A stretch of 6,292 bases of DNA from contig FR879543.1 of assembly GCA_000434475.1 (NCBI GenBank), forward strand, positions 1 to 6,292, read 5' to 3'. This document shows, one piece after another, positions 1 through 5,224 of the stretch; the stretch's first letter is position 1, and every line of letters starts with the position of its first letter. This stretch comes from Dialister sp. CAG:486. Lineage in GTDB: Bacteria; Bacillota; Negativicutes; Veillonellales; Dialisteraceae. Both the position numbers and the translations under genes were made by a program. The notes below the pieces were generated by a model, which saw only the letters and a program-made list of their open reading frames with translations, was not told where the DNA came from and did not search any database.

Positions 1-142
1 CCCCTCGAGGGGAAGGTGCCCCGAAGGGGCGGATAGGGCACTAGCGATATGAAAGAGCGCGGGAAAGAGCGTCTCAAGCAGGCGATTTATGAAAGCACCC
101 TATCCACCGTTCCGCGTCAATTTATATAAAGGGCGATGCCCG
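1..142. repeat. Long intergenic repeat, copy A (left end cut by window)
   Basis: This is the first of two long copies of a repeat; the other lies at 2748-2888. The first 40 bases are identical between the copies and contain two back-to-back palindromes, CCCCTCGAGGGG and GCCCCGAAGGGGC. The rest is about 85-90% identical by eye and ends in a small GGGC-GAT-GCCC hairpin after a shared TTTATATAAAGGGC block. The two copies differ by substitutions and one single-base indel. A short reading frame at 49 begins like one in copy C (MKE.GKERLK) but stops early here, so the repeat is not conserved as coding sequence. It is probably a non-autonomous interspersed element of the host genome. Its mobility mechanism is unknown. 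Confidence 0.8.
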
Positions 143-335
143 AAAGTGGTATTCAAGTTACTAGTCCCCAGTCCCTAGCTACTCATCCCTGCTTTCAAAC
201 TTATGGCGGCGGCTTCGCCGTGATCCTTCGGCTCAGTCCCCTGCTTTCTGAGTACGGCTTTTCTAACAAATGACAGTTCACTCCGCTCAGGATGACGAAA
301 AGGGGCAATGCCCGAAGGCCTTATGAAGGGATGCG
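143..335. other. Gene-free repeat mosaic
   Basis: No gene is supported here. The stretch is built from short low-information pieces: a CTAGTCCCCAGTCCCTAG quasi-palindrome near 162-180, a GGCGGCTTCGCC hairpin near 207-218, fragments of a widespread bacterial intergenic motif (GATCCTTCGGCTCAG near 222 and CTCCGCTCAGGATGAC near 281), and a GGGCAATGCCCGA hairpin near 303-315 that also appears at the ends of copies A and C. It looks like accumulated debris of several small palindromic repeat families. Confidence 0.6.
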
Positions 336-394
336 ATCCTCGTATCGCCAGCATTACCCTCTAGGGGAAGGTGCCCCGAAGGGGCGGATAGGGT
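336..394. repeat. Intergenic repeat, short copy B
   Basis: This stretch matches the leading part of copy C (about 2727-2786). A shared ATCCTCGTATCG-CAGC block precedes the paired palindromes, and the GGGGAAGGTGCCCCGAAGGG core is identical. The first palindrome is degraded to CCCTCTAGGGG. The homology stops after GGATAGGG, so this copy lacks the ATGAAAGAG-to-GGGCGATGCCC half present in copies A and C. CGGATAGG at 385-392 is also complementary to CCTATCCG at 426-433, so the repeat end could fold into a long hairpin just after the stop codon of the neighbouring minus-strand gene. On the minus strand the GCCCCTTCGGGGC hairpin might act as a weak terminator, but no U-tract follows it. Confidence 0.75.
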
Positions 395-433
395 GACTGT
401 GGCAGGAAGGAGCGATGACCGGATGCCTATCCG

Positions 434-1155
434 TCACTTCAATCTTCCCGCATCGACTTCGCCCTTGATGTAGCGGTGGACTTGGTCCATCGGGGTGTCG
501 GGGAGGATGGGGGCGCGCTCGGTGGAGCCTCGCCCATGGTTTTTTATTTTACCATCAAAATCATATTCTGTCATGGAAAGGGTCTGCACCTTTTTATTCG
601 GCACGTCCATGCGGACATGATAGATGACCTGAGAGAAGTCCTGGTCCTTCCATGGGTAGGCGATGCGGAGGAAGAAGGTGGCGTAGCCATTCTTATAGCG
701 GAGCGTCTGCTTCTCGATGTCATAGGTGCTACCGTGAAATTTCACGCCGCTCTCTTTGAAGAGAGGAAGCCATTGAGGATTCGTGAAATGGGGGATCGGC
801 TGCTCGATGAAGTGGGTATACACACTCTTTCCGAAGGAATTGGGCAGGAGCGGGCTCCAGCTGTCGTCAGAAAAGCGGGTGCTTTCCTGGATGCTTCCGT
901 CAGCAGCAAGGGCCTTCACCGCCGCAATGTGGTAGGTGCGGCGGGGCCTTTCTCAATCCCAAATTCCATGGTGGAAATGACAGATGTGCCGTCAAGGGAG
1001 AGCTTCAGGTCCATCGATGCGCGGACGCCGCTGTCGACGTAGGAATCGGTGTCGACTTCGGCGCTTTCGCTCGCAGGGAGCGGGACCCAGTTTGCGGCAG
1101 AGACAGGAGAGAATGTGCCTGCCATAAGGAGAAGGGCGGTGATAAATAGTTTCAT
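434..1155 (-). pseudogene. Secreted protein of unknown function, frameshifted
   Basis: Two overlapping minus-strand frames read as one broken gene. The first (1155 to 916) starts with ATG behind an AGGAG site 8 bases away and encodes 79 residues. Residues 1-20 are a classic signal peptide with a VSA|AN cleavage site, so the product is exported. The second (919 to 434) continues for 161 residues. Adding one C to the CCCC run (plus-strand GGGG, 943-946) joins them seamlessly through GIEKGPRRTYHIAAVKAL, giving 240 residues. The WVPLPAS...VDTDSYVDSG opening resembles the surface-adhesin E-like fold seen in exported proteins of Negativicutes, but this is recognition from pattern only. A 4-base GTGA overlap could in principle let the second half be made by re-initiation, though that half would lack a signal peptide. 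A sequencing error is also possible. Confidence 0.8.
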
Positions 1156-1193
1156 AATGGATGCTCCTAAAAGGGTTCAGGTGGATGGGCATA

Positions 1194-1241
1194 GGGAAAA
1201 TGAGGAATGATCAGCCGACCGCTTCCGGTCATGCCGCCTCA
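1194..1241 (-). terminator. Possible terminator after the opine dehydrogenase
   Basis: Reading on the minus strand from the stop codon of the upstream gene, TGAGG is followed by GACCG-GAAG-CGGTC (1230-1217), then by CCTCA and TTTT. The inner stem is 5 bp with a tetraloop, and an outer 5-bp TGAGG/CCTCA pair could extend it. The short U-run fits a weak intrinsic terminator, but the internal unpaired bases are many. If it functions, it separates the dehydrogenase from the secreted-protein gene; otherwise the two may be co-transcribed across the 83-bp gap. Confidence 0.35.
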
Positions 1242-2264
1242 TTTCAATCCTTTCACCACGCGCAGATCCTGCAGGGTGAGGAAGGGGCGGTAGGGCTGGC
1301 GGAGGTAGAGCGCCATGGTGTAGACGAGAGCGGTGATGTGGGGGCAGTCCACGTGCATCATGTCCGAGAGGTCGAGAAGGCTGGCAAGGCCGCAGGGAAG
1401 GTCTTCGGTGATGTAGCGGCTCGTCAGCGTCTGCGGGCCTTTGACGGCCTGGTACGATGGGTTTTCCGTGAGCGCTTCATAGAGCGTTTCGGCGCGGGTA
1501 CCCCTGAAGGAGTTCAGCGTGGCAAGAAGGGGCGCGAGCTCCAGGCCGAGGGCTTTTCCGATGGCGAGGCGCTCCTTGTCGCACTCTTCCATGAAGGCGG
1601 CCGTGCGCTTTGTGAGGGGGGCTCCGAAGAAATCAAAGTCCTCCCCGTTTTCGATGCGGGAAAGATTGAAGAGGCACTGCGTCACGTGAATGATGGGATT
1701 CGTCGCGGAGAGCGAGGTCGCGGCCGGCGAAGAGACGCGTGTCACCTTCGGCGCGAGCTTGTGCAGAAGCTCGCTCAGCAGGGTTTCATCCCCGATGGCG
1801 GAGTAGGCGATCTCTTCTTTCATGGCTTTGAAATGGAGCGAGGCGTGGTCGGAGGAGAGTGCAGCGATGAAAGGCATGTTTGCCGTCTCACCGATGGTGA
1901 TCGGCACGGCGCCCGGCGACTTCTGGAAGGCACGGTAGGCCTTCACTGCGCCCCAGCAGCCGTTCAGGAAGAGCAGGCACTGCCCTTTTTTCATATAGGG
2001 CATCACTTCCTCGGTGACAGCCTCATGATCGCCCGCACGGGTGAAGACAAGAAGGATGTCGGCCTCGCAGGCTTCTTCGAGCGAGCGTGCCATGGGCAGG
2101 TAGAGGGAGGTATTCACCTTGCCGCTGACATTGAGCGGATGCGTCTCCCAGAGCCTTCTCTTCTCTTCGTTTCTGACGTAGATCGTGAAGGGGACGGAGA
2201 TGAGGTGCAGGTAGGCGGCGGCAGCGAGTCCCGTCGCTCCCGCACCGATGATGGAAATTTTCAT
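1239..2264 (-). CDS. NAD(P)-dependent opine (octopine/nopaline) dehydrogenase family protein
   Basis: The gene encodes a 341-residue cytoplasmic enzyme. The N-terminus KISIIGAGATGLAAAAYL is a Rossmann nucleotide-binding strand with the GxGxxG pattern (G7, G9, G12). The C-terminal half has the hallmarks of the octopine/nopaline dehydrogenase domain: N189-P190-I-I-H193, where the His matches the catalytic His of the family, and SRYITEDLPCGL at 282-293. Family members reductively condense an amino acid with a 2-oxo acid, or run the reverse oxidation, using NAD(P)H. The substrate cannot be read from the sequence. The length is slightly below that of typical octopine dehydrogenases. The ATG at 2264 is supported by GAGGA about 6 bases upstream and by the Rossmann strand beginning at once. 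The gene has its own promoter and no obvious operon partner. Related ketopantoate-reductase-like enzymes are the main alternative, but the SRYxTED motif argues against them. Confidence 0.85.
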   Translation of the reverse strand: MKISIIGAGATGLAAAAYLHLISVPFTIYVRNEEKRRLWETHPLNVSGKVNTSLYLPMARSLEEACEADILLVFTRAGDHEAVTEEVMPYMKKGQCLLFLNGCWGAVKAYRAFQKSPGAVPITIGETANMPFIAALSSDHASLHFKAMKEEIAYSAIGDETLLSELLHKLAPKVTRVSSPAATSLSATNPIIHVTQCLFNLSRIENGEDFDFFGAPLTKRTAAFMEECDKERLAIGKALGLELAPLLATLNSFRGTRAETLYEALTENPSYQAVKGPQTLTSRYITEDLPCGLASLLDLSDMMHVDCPHITALVYTMALYLRQPYRPFLTLQDLRVVKGLK

Positions 2265-2302
2265 AAGAGATCCTCGATTCGATGAGTTCGATATATTTAT
2301 AT

Positions 2303-2331
2303 ATTATATATATATCAAGGTCATGGTTCAA
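2303..2331 (-). promoter_or_regulatory. Sigma-70-type promoter for the opine dehydrogenase
   Basis: On the minus strand, TTGAAC (2331-2326) and a perfect TATAAT (2308-2303) are separated by exactly 17 bases. The predicted start of transcription is near 2296, giving a leader of about 32 bases with the GAGGA ribosome binding site. The spacer and -10 lie in a stretch of about 28 nearly pure A/T, which would melt easily. The -35 box falls inside a GGTTCAAGGGTTC repeat-like sequence. Confidence 0.7.
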
Positions 2332-2418
2332 GGGTTCGGGGGCGGCGCTCCATGGGGGCAGATCTGAAAATGGCGGGCGATGGCAGGCAGTGAATCCATA
2401 TCGAGAACATTCATTCTC

Positions 2419-2447
2419 TTATGCCCCTTCTGCCGCTATGCTATAGT
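2419..2447 (+). promoter_or_regulatory. Extended -10 promoter upstream of the Trp-rich leader ORF
   Basis: TGCTATAGT (2439-2447) is a TGn-extended -10 element with a good TATAGT hexamer. A poor -35 (TTATGC, 2419-2424) sits 17 bases upstream, as tolerated for extended -10 promoters. Transcription would begin near 2454, about 25 bases ahead of the GTG start. A short inverted repeat, GAGAA-CATTCA-TTCTC (2403-2418), abuts the -35 and could be a regulatory site, though it is small enough to be chance. Confidence 0.5.
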
Positions 2448-2478
2448 ACACACAAATCATCATTTTGCGAGGAAGAGA

Positions 2479-2556
2479 GTGTGTGCAGCGATGGCCATCC
2501 TTCTCACTTTCTTCTTCAACTGGTGGGGGAAACGCATGCGTGCTAAAGGGTTTTAA
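2479..2556 (+). CDS. Putative aromatic amino acid (Trp/Phe) leader peptide
   Basis: This is a 25-codon ORF, shorter than usual gene-calling limits. It starts with GTG at 2479, 6 bases after a GAGG Shine-Dalgarno (2469-2472). An in-frame ATG at 2491 is possible but has no well-placed site. The middle reads TFFFNWWGK: three Phe codons (2509-2517), Asn, then tandem Trp codons TGG TGG (2521-2526). It ends in TAA at 2554-2556, only 6 bases before a strong intrinsic terminator. Tandem Trp codons in a short peptide ahead of a terminator are the hallmark of trp attenuators, where ribosome stalling on scarce Trp-tRNA prevents termination. A GCGTG at 2538-2542 could pair with CACGC in the terminator's 5' arm as a modest antiterminator. 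No biosynthetic gene follows, so its target is unknown. The composition could be coincidence. Confidence 0.5.
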   Translation: MCAAMAILLTFFFNWWGKRMRAKGF

Positions 2557-2600
2557 TCAAAAACACGCCGGATGTCGTGAGACGTCCGGCGTGTTTTGTT
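2556..2600 (+). terminator. Strong intrinsic terminator (attenuator hairpin, likely bidirectional)
   Basis: ACACGCCGGATGTC (2563-2576) pairs with GACGTCCGGCGTGT (2581-2594) across a GTGA tetraloop. This is a 14-bp GC-rich stem with one G-U wobble. TTTTGTT follows on the plus strand, and the AAAAAC flank gives a T-run on the minus strand too. It ends the short plus-strand transcript that starts near 2454, leaving an RNA of about 145 nt unless termination is prevented. On the minus strand it would stop any read-through from the trpS side before the opine dehydrogenase promoter. Confidence 0.9.
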
Positions 2601-2609
2601 GTGAAAGGG

Positions 2610-2638
2610 GTTCAGGGTTTAAGGTTCAGGGTTCAGGA
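2610..2638. repeat. GGTTCAGGG short direct repeats
   Basis: GGTTCAGGG occurs twice with a TTTAA spacer, followed by a partial TTCAGG. Related GGTTCAAGGGTTC lies at 2325-2337, and AGGGTTCAGG lies near 1175. It is a low-complexity direct repeat with no visible coding or regulatory role. Confidence 0.6.
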
Positions 2639-2642
2639 TTGT

Positions 2643-2736
2643 GGTGGCGGTTTCGCCGCATTTTAGATGACGGTATCCTCGTAACTCAAGGCTGAGGTGG
2701 CGGTTTCGCCGCATTTTAGATGACGGTATCCTCGTA
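2643..2736. repeat. 41-bp direct repeat with 53-bp period
   Basis: A 41-bp block, starting GGTGGCGGTTTCGCCGC and ending GGTATCCTCGTA, is present at 2643-2683 and again, identical, at 2696-2736. They are separated by 12 bases. Each unit has a GGCGGTTTCGCC mini-hairpin. The second unit runs into repeat copy C, and its ATCCTCGTATCG end is shared with copy B. Perfect identity points to a recent duplication. Confidence 0.85.
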
Positions 2737-2889
2737 TCGTCAGCCTTCCCCTCGAGGGGAAGGTGCCCCGAAGGGGCGGATAGGGCACAGGCGGCATGAA
2801 AGAGAGCGGGAAAGAGCGTCTCAAGTACGTCGTTTATGAGAGCACCCGAGCGCTGCTCCGCGTCAATTTATATAAAGGGCAATGCCCGA
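2727..2889. repeat. Long intergenic repeat, copy C (most complete)
   Basis: This copy joins both parts of the repeat seen elsewhere in the window. It has the ATCCTCGTATCG lead-in found in copy B, the two palindromes CCCCTCGAGGGG and GCCCCGAAGGGGC, the ATGAAAGAG and GAAAGAGCGTCTCAAG blocks of copy A, and the terminal GGGCAATGCCC hairpin. A 82-codon frame begins at 2796 inside it and runs on into unrelated repeats. Because copy A breaks that frame after some 26 codons, it is not taken as a gene. Confidence 0.8.
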
Positions 2890-2905
2890 TTAAGAATCAT
2901 TCTCG

Positions 2906-3025
2906 CCCCTTCCACTGGAAGGGGGCAGACGAGCGAAGCGAGGCGGGGTTGGCATCCCCGCGTGGGAAAATACCGCTTCACGCAGCCAACCTCCGCACTT
3001 CGGGGCATTTCCTTCCAAAGGAAGG
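2906..3025. repeat. Cruciform-like palindromic element
   Basis: The element carries nested inverted repeats around a centre near 2970. GCGTG (2960-2964) pairs with CACGC (2979-2983), and GGTTGG (2947-2952) pairs with CCAACC (2986-2991). Each end carries its own hairpin: CCCCTTCC-ACT-GGAAGGGG (2906-2924) on the left and CCTTCC-AAA-GGAAGG (3011-3025) on the right. The two arms of about 47 bp are imperfect inverted copies of one another. This resembles a small non-autonomous palindromic element or folded RNA. No transposase or coding sequence is present. Confidence 0.65.
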
Positions 3026-3039
3026 AGGGAGAAAAGTGG

Positions 3040-3083
3040 AATGAGGAATGAATGCGGCGAAGCCGCCACCCTCATTCCTCATT
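3040..3083 (-). terminator. Large hairpin downstream of trpS
   Basis: AATGAGGAATGA (3040-3051) is a perfect 12-bp inverted match to TCATTCCTCATT (3072-3083). It encloses a second stem, GCGGC-GAA-GCCGC (3054-3066). It lies 26 bases past the trpS stop on the minus strand, so it may help end or protect the trpS transcript. No strong U-run follows, so it may instead be another repeat. TCATTCCTCATTCC is itself iterated at 3072-3090. Confidence 0.45.
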
Positions 3084-3108
3084 CCTCATTTTCTTGAAAC
3101 CCTTCACC

Positions 3109-4170
3109 TTATTTCAGCAGATTTCCATCCTCGAAATAATTGATCCGCATCGCGCGGCGGACTTCGGCAAGGGTCTTGGCTGCGGTGTTTTCCGCTTTTT
3201 CGCAGCCGGCCTTCAGGATATCCTGGACATCCTCCAGATGGGCTTCCCAATATTCACGGCGTTCGCGGATGGGGCGGAGGGTCTCCTGCATGACGTTATT
3301 GAGGAAACGCTTCACCTTCACGTCACCGAGGCCGCCTCTCGTGTAGTGATCCTTCATTTCCTGAAGGCAGCTGTATTCGGGGCAGAAGGCTGCGAAGTGT
3401 TCATCACTGCTGAATGCATCAAGGTAGGTGAAGACGGGATTTCCTTCCACATGCCCCGGGTCGTCGCGGCGCAGGTGGGTCGGGTCGGTGAACATGGACA
3501 TGATCTTCGTCTCGATATCCTTCGGCGAATCAGCGAGGTAGATGCAGTTGCCGATGGACTTGCTCATCTTCGCTTTGCCGTCGGTGCCGGGCAGGCGCAG
3601 GCAGGCTTTGTTTGTGGAAAGGACGATGTCTGGTTCGACAAGGACTTCGCCGTAGATGTCATTGAATTTGCGGACGATCTCGCGTGTCTGCTCGAGCATC
3701 GGTTCCTGGTCTTCGCCGGTCGGGACATGGGTGGCCTTGAAGGCCGTGATGTCGCTCGCCTGGCTGACAGGGTAGCAGAGGAAGCCGGCCGGGATGCTGG
3801 CTTCGAAATTCTTCTGCTGGATCTCTGCTTTGACAGTCGGATTTCTCTGGAGACGAGAAACGGTGACGAGGTTCATGTAGTACATGGTGAGTTCGGTGAG
3901 CTCCGGCACCATGGACTGGATGAAGATGCAGGACTTCGCCGGATCGATGCCGACAGCGAGGTAGTCGAGAGCGACCTCGCGCACATTTCTTCTGACCTTC
4001 TCCGGATTGTCCGCATTGTCCGTGAGCGCCTGCGCGTCAGCGATCATGATGTAGATGTCGTCGAATTTACCGGAGTTCTGCAGCTCGACACGCTCACGCA
4101 GGGAGCCGACGTAGTGGCCGACATGAAGGCGGCCGGTCGGGCGGTCGCCGGTAAGGATGATTTTTCTCAT
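3109..4170 (-). CDS. trpS: Tryptophanyl-tRNA synthetase
   Basis: The gene encodes the 353-residue class I aminoacyl-tRNA synthetase that charges tRNA-Trp with tryptophan using ATP in the cytoplasm. The HIGH signature is HVGH at 16-19, within [22 protein letters not shown] is intact at 201-205 (AKMSKS). The conserved [11 protein letters not shown] (67-77), [15 protein letters not shown] (100-114) and [12 protein letters not shown] (279-290) blocks match the GDRPTG-type TrpRS of streptococci and other Firmicutes. The length is normal. The ATG at 4170 is chosen because AGGAG lies 7 bases upstream and the first strand ([11 protein letters not shown]) begins at once. An upstream in-frame ATG at 4227 would place the -10 promoter box inside the gene. 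The gene has its own -10 in the 120-bp gap after the upstream MBL gene. No T-box leader fits in that gap. Confidence 0.97.
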   Translation of the reverse strand: MRKIILTGDRPTGRLHVGHYVGSLRERVELQNSGKFDDIYIMIADAQALTDNADNPEKVRRNVREVALDYLAVGIDPAKSCIFIQSMVPELTELTMYYMNLVTVSRLQRNPTVKAEIQQKNFEASIPAGFLCYPVSQASDITAFKATHVPTGEDQEPMLEQTREIVRKFNDIYGEVLVEPDIVLSTNKACLRLPGTDGKAKMSKSIGNCIYLADSPKDIETKIMSMFTDPTHLRRDDPGHVEGNPVFTYLDAFSSDEHFAAFCPEYSCLQEMKDHYTRGGLGDVKVKRFLNNVMQETLRPIRERREYWEAHLEDVQDILKAGCEKAENTAAKTLAEVRRAMRINYFEDGNLLK

Positions 4171-4215
4171 ATGATTTCTCCTATCATAAATGGAAGATGT
4201 ATAGTTATCCTTTTC

Positions 4216-4244
4216 ATTATACTCCATATGAGAGGAAATCGGTA
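4216..4244 (-). promoter_or_regulatory. Likely trpS promoter
   Basis: A perfect TATAAT lies on the minus strand at 4221-4216, about 46 bases before the trpS start. At 17 bases spacing the -35 is TACCGA, a poor match, so either the promoter is weak or an activator helps. A GAAAG-CGGC-CTTTC inverted repeat at about 4254-4267, between the MBL stop codon and this box, could be a weak terminator of the upstream gene but lacks a T-run. Confidence 0.5.
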
Positions 4245-4290
4245 GGCGTGGGAGAAAGCGGCCTTTCCTATCGCTCCGGCATGACCTCGC

Positions 4291-5121
4291 TCAATTGCTG
4301 CCTTCGGCAAGAAGAGGCTCGTCAGAAAGATATACCACACTTTCGCCATCGGCTGGCATATCGTAATTGACGATGCCGCGAGAAGCCAGACGGCCGCGCA
4401 TCGTATACCGAGTCAGGGCTGCGTGCGCCACGTTATCCATATGCGTGATATAAAGCCGGGCATGAGGAGCGGCAAGCGACACATTCCAGACATCTTCATC
4501 ATTCATGATGAGACGGCCATTCTCAAGAGTCTCAGCCGCACAGGCATTGAGGGCGATCACTTCCGGCTGGTATTTCTTAATGGTTGCAGCTACTTCCTCA
4601 TACCAGATGGTATCGCCGGCCAGATAGAATGTTTTTTCCTCTTTGGCTTCAAAGAGGACACCCATGGCGTTTCCGCAGGGGATATACGTGCCATGGAGGG
4701 CCGGGACCTGACGAATGGTGGCATCTCCTATCTGAATTCCTTCCTTAGGAAGGATGGTGATATCCTGAAATCCGGATCTTTTCAGCACAGCCGCATCCTC
4801 TTCGTTTTGGCAGAAAATGGGGACTCTCTTATCCAGCGGGGCGCCGACTGTACCGTCTGTGACGGACATGTCGATGTGATCGGGATGGAGATGCGTGACG
4901 ATGATATAGTCGACATCCTGCAAGACCTCCTCGGCAGAGACGGGAAGGTCATAGAATGGCATCGGCAGGTGCTCCTTCATCGGGTCGGAAATATGGTAGG
5001 GGCGGCCGGGAATGTCGACGAAGCTGAAGGCATGCCGGGGGGCAAGCCATGGATCGATGAGAAATGTTTTGCCGGCGTATACCAGGCGATTGGTTGCACT
5101 GCGGATCTGTGTGATTTTCAT
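4291..5121 (-). CDS. MBL-fold metal-dependent hydrolase (UlaG-like)
   Basis: The gene encodes a 276-residue cytoplasmic enzyme of the metallo-beta-lactamase superfamily. The zinc/metal-binding signature T-H77-L-H79-P-D81-H82 is intact. H143 (ALHGTY), D170 (YLAGDTIW) and H227 (YITHMDN) supply the remaining ligands in the expected order. The opening ATNRLVYAGKTFLIDPWLAP is typical of the UlaG-like branch, which includes L-ascorbate-6-phosphate lactonase and many hydrolases of unknown substrate. The substrate here is not known. The ATG at 5121 has a strong AAGGAGG 11 bases upstream, slightly farther than usual. The gene is divergent from a LysR-type regulator, with a perfect palindrome in the shared region, so it is the likely target of that regulator. 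It is followed by trpS after 120 bp, and occasional read-through is possible. Confidence 0.88.
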   Translation of the reverse strand: MKITQIRSATNRLVYAGKTFLIDPWLAPRHAFSFVDIPGRPYHISDPMKEHLPMPFYDLPVSAEEVLQDVDYIIVTHLHPDHIDMSVTDGTVGAPLDKRVPIFCQNEEDAAVLKRSGFQDITILPKEGIQIGDATIRQVPALHGTYIPCGNAMGVLFEAKEEKTFYLAGDTIWYEEVAATIKKYQPEVIALNACAAETLENGRLIMNDEDVWNVSLAAPHARLYITHMDNVAHAALTRYTMRGRLASRGIVNYDMPADGESVVYLSDEPLLAEGSN

Positions 5122-5150
5122 AGAATGTGAATCCTCCTTTTCTAGGCGTT

Positions 5151-5178
5151 ATTATACGTGAGGCATGTCGCCGGAAAA
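5151..5178 (-). promoter_or_regulatory. Promoter of the MBL-fold hydrolase gene
   Basis: A perfect TATAAT (5156-5151, minus strand) is followed by a predicted start near 5144 and a leader of about 23 bases containing AAGGAGG. The -35 region is poor: TTTTCC at 5178-5173 with 16-bp spacing, within an A/T-rich tract. A good -10 with a weak -35 is the usual form for promoters that need a LysR-type activator. The 16-bp palindrome at 5201-5216 is centred about 64 bases upstream of the predicted start. Confidence 0.6.
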
Positions 5179-5195
5179 AGAAAAAAATGAGATGA

Positions 5196-5224
5196 TTGAA
5201 GCAACCATATGGTTGCACTATAAT
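5196..5224 (+). promoter_or_regulatory. Promoter of the LysR-type regulator gene
   Basis: TTGAAG (5196-5201) and a perfect TATAAT (5219-5224) are separated by exactly 17 bases. The transcript would start near 5231, so the AGGAGG site (5231-5236) lies at or almost at the 5' end. The whole spacer is filled by the palindrome at 5201-5216, so protein bound there should block RNA polymerase, as in LysR autorepression. Confidence 0.7.
5201..5216. promoter_or_regulatory. 16-bp perfect palindrome, likely LysR-type operator
   Basis: GCAACCATATGGTTGC is a perfect 16-bp inverted repeat in the divergent intergenic region. It overlaps the -35/-10 spacer of the regulator and is centred about -64 relative to the predicted MBL transcription start. 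That is the position family knowledge assigns to the recognition site of LysR-type regulators. It does not present a clean symmetrical T-N11-A box about its own centre, so the exact contacts are uncertain. Confidence 0.65.

Noticed and set aside
1..433. CRISPR-like repetition in the left intergenic region
   Set aside because: The repeats are unevenly spaced, differ in length and are themselves palindromic modules. There are no regular spacers or cas genes.
1161..2285. 374-codon plus-strand frame opposite the opine dehydrogenase
   Set aside because: It is the antisense of a gene with clear family motifs. The product has no recognisable domain and is skewed to Gly/Arg/Glu, as expected from a mirrored GC-rich gene.
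2465..2695. 76-codon plus-strand frame overlapping the Trp-rich leader
   Set aside because: It crosses the intrinsic terminator and the direct repeats and has no placed ribosome binding site. The shorter frame at 2479-2556 has the SD and the meaningful codons.
2796..3044. 82-codon frame beginning MKESGKERLK
   Set aside because: It arises inside repeat copy C and runs across unrelated repeats. The matching frame in copy A is interrupted early, so coding constraint is absent.
4171..4227. Longer trpS start at 4227
   Set aside because: It would place the TATAAT box inside the coding sequence and add 19 residues absent from the family. The AGGAG site serves 4170.
3052..4245. 397-codon plus-strand frame opposite trpS
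   Set aside because: It lies opposite an unmistakable TrpRS with intact HVGH and KMSKS motifs. There is no ribosome binding site or family resemblance.
4171..4290. T-box riboswitch upstream of trpS
   Set aside because: Only 120 bases separate trpS from the previous gene, the predicted start of transcription is within about 40 bases of the ATG, and no terminator/antiterminator pair or T-box consensus was seen.
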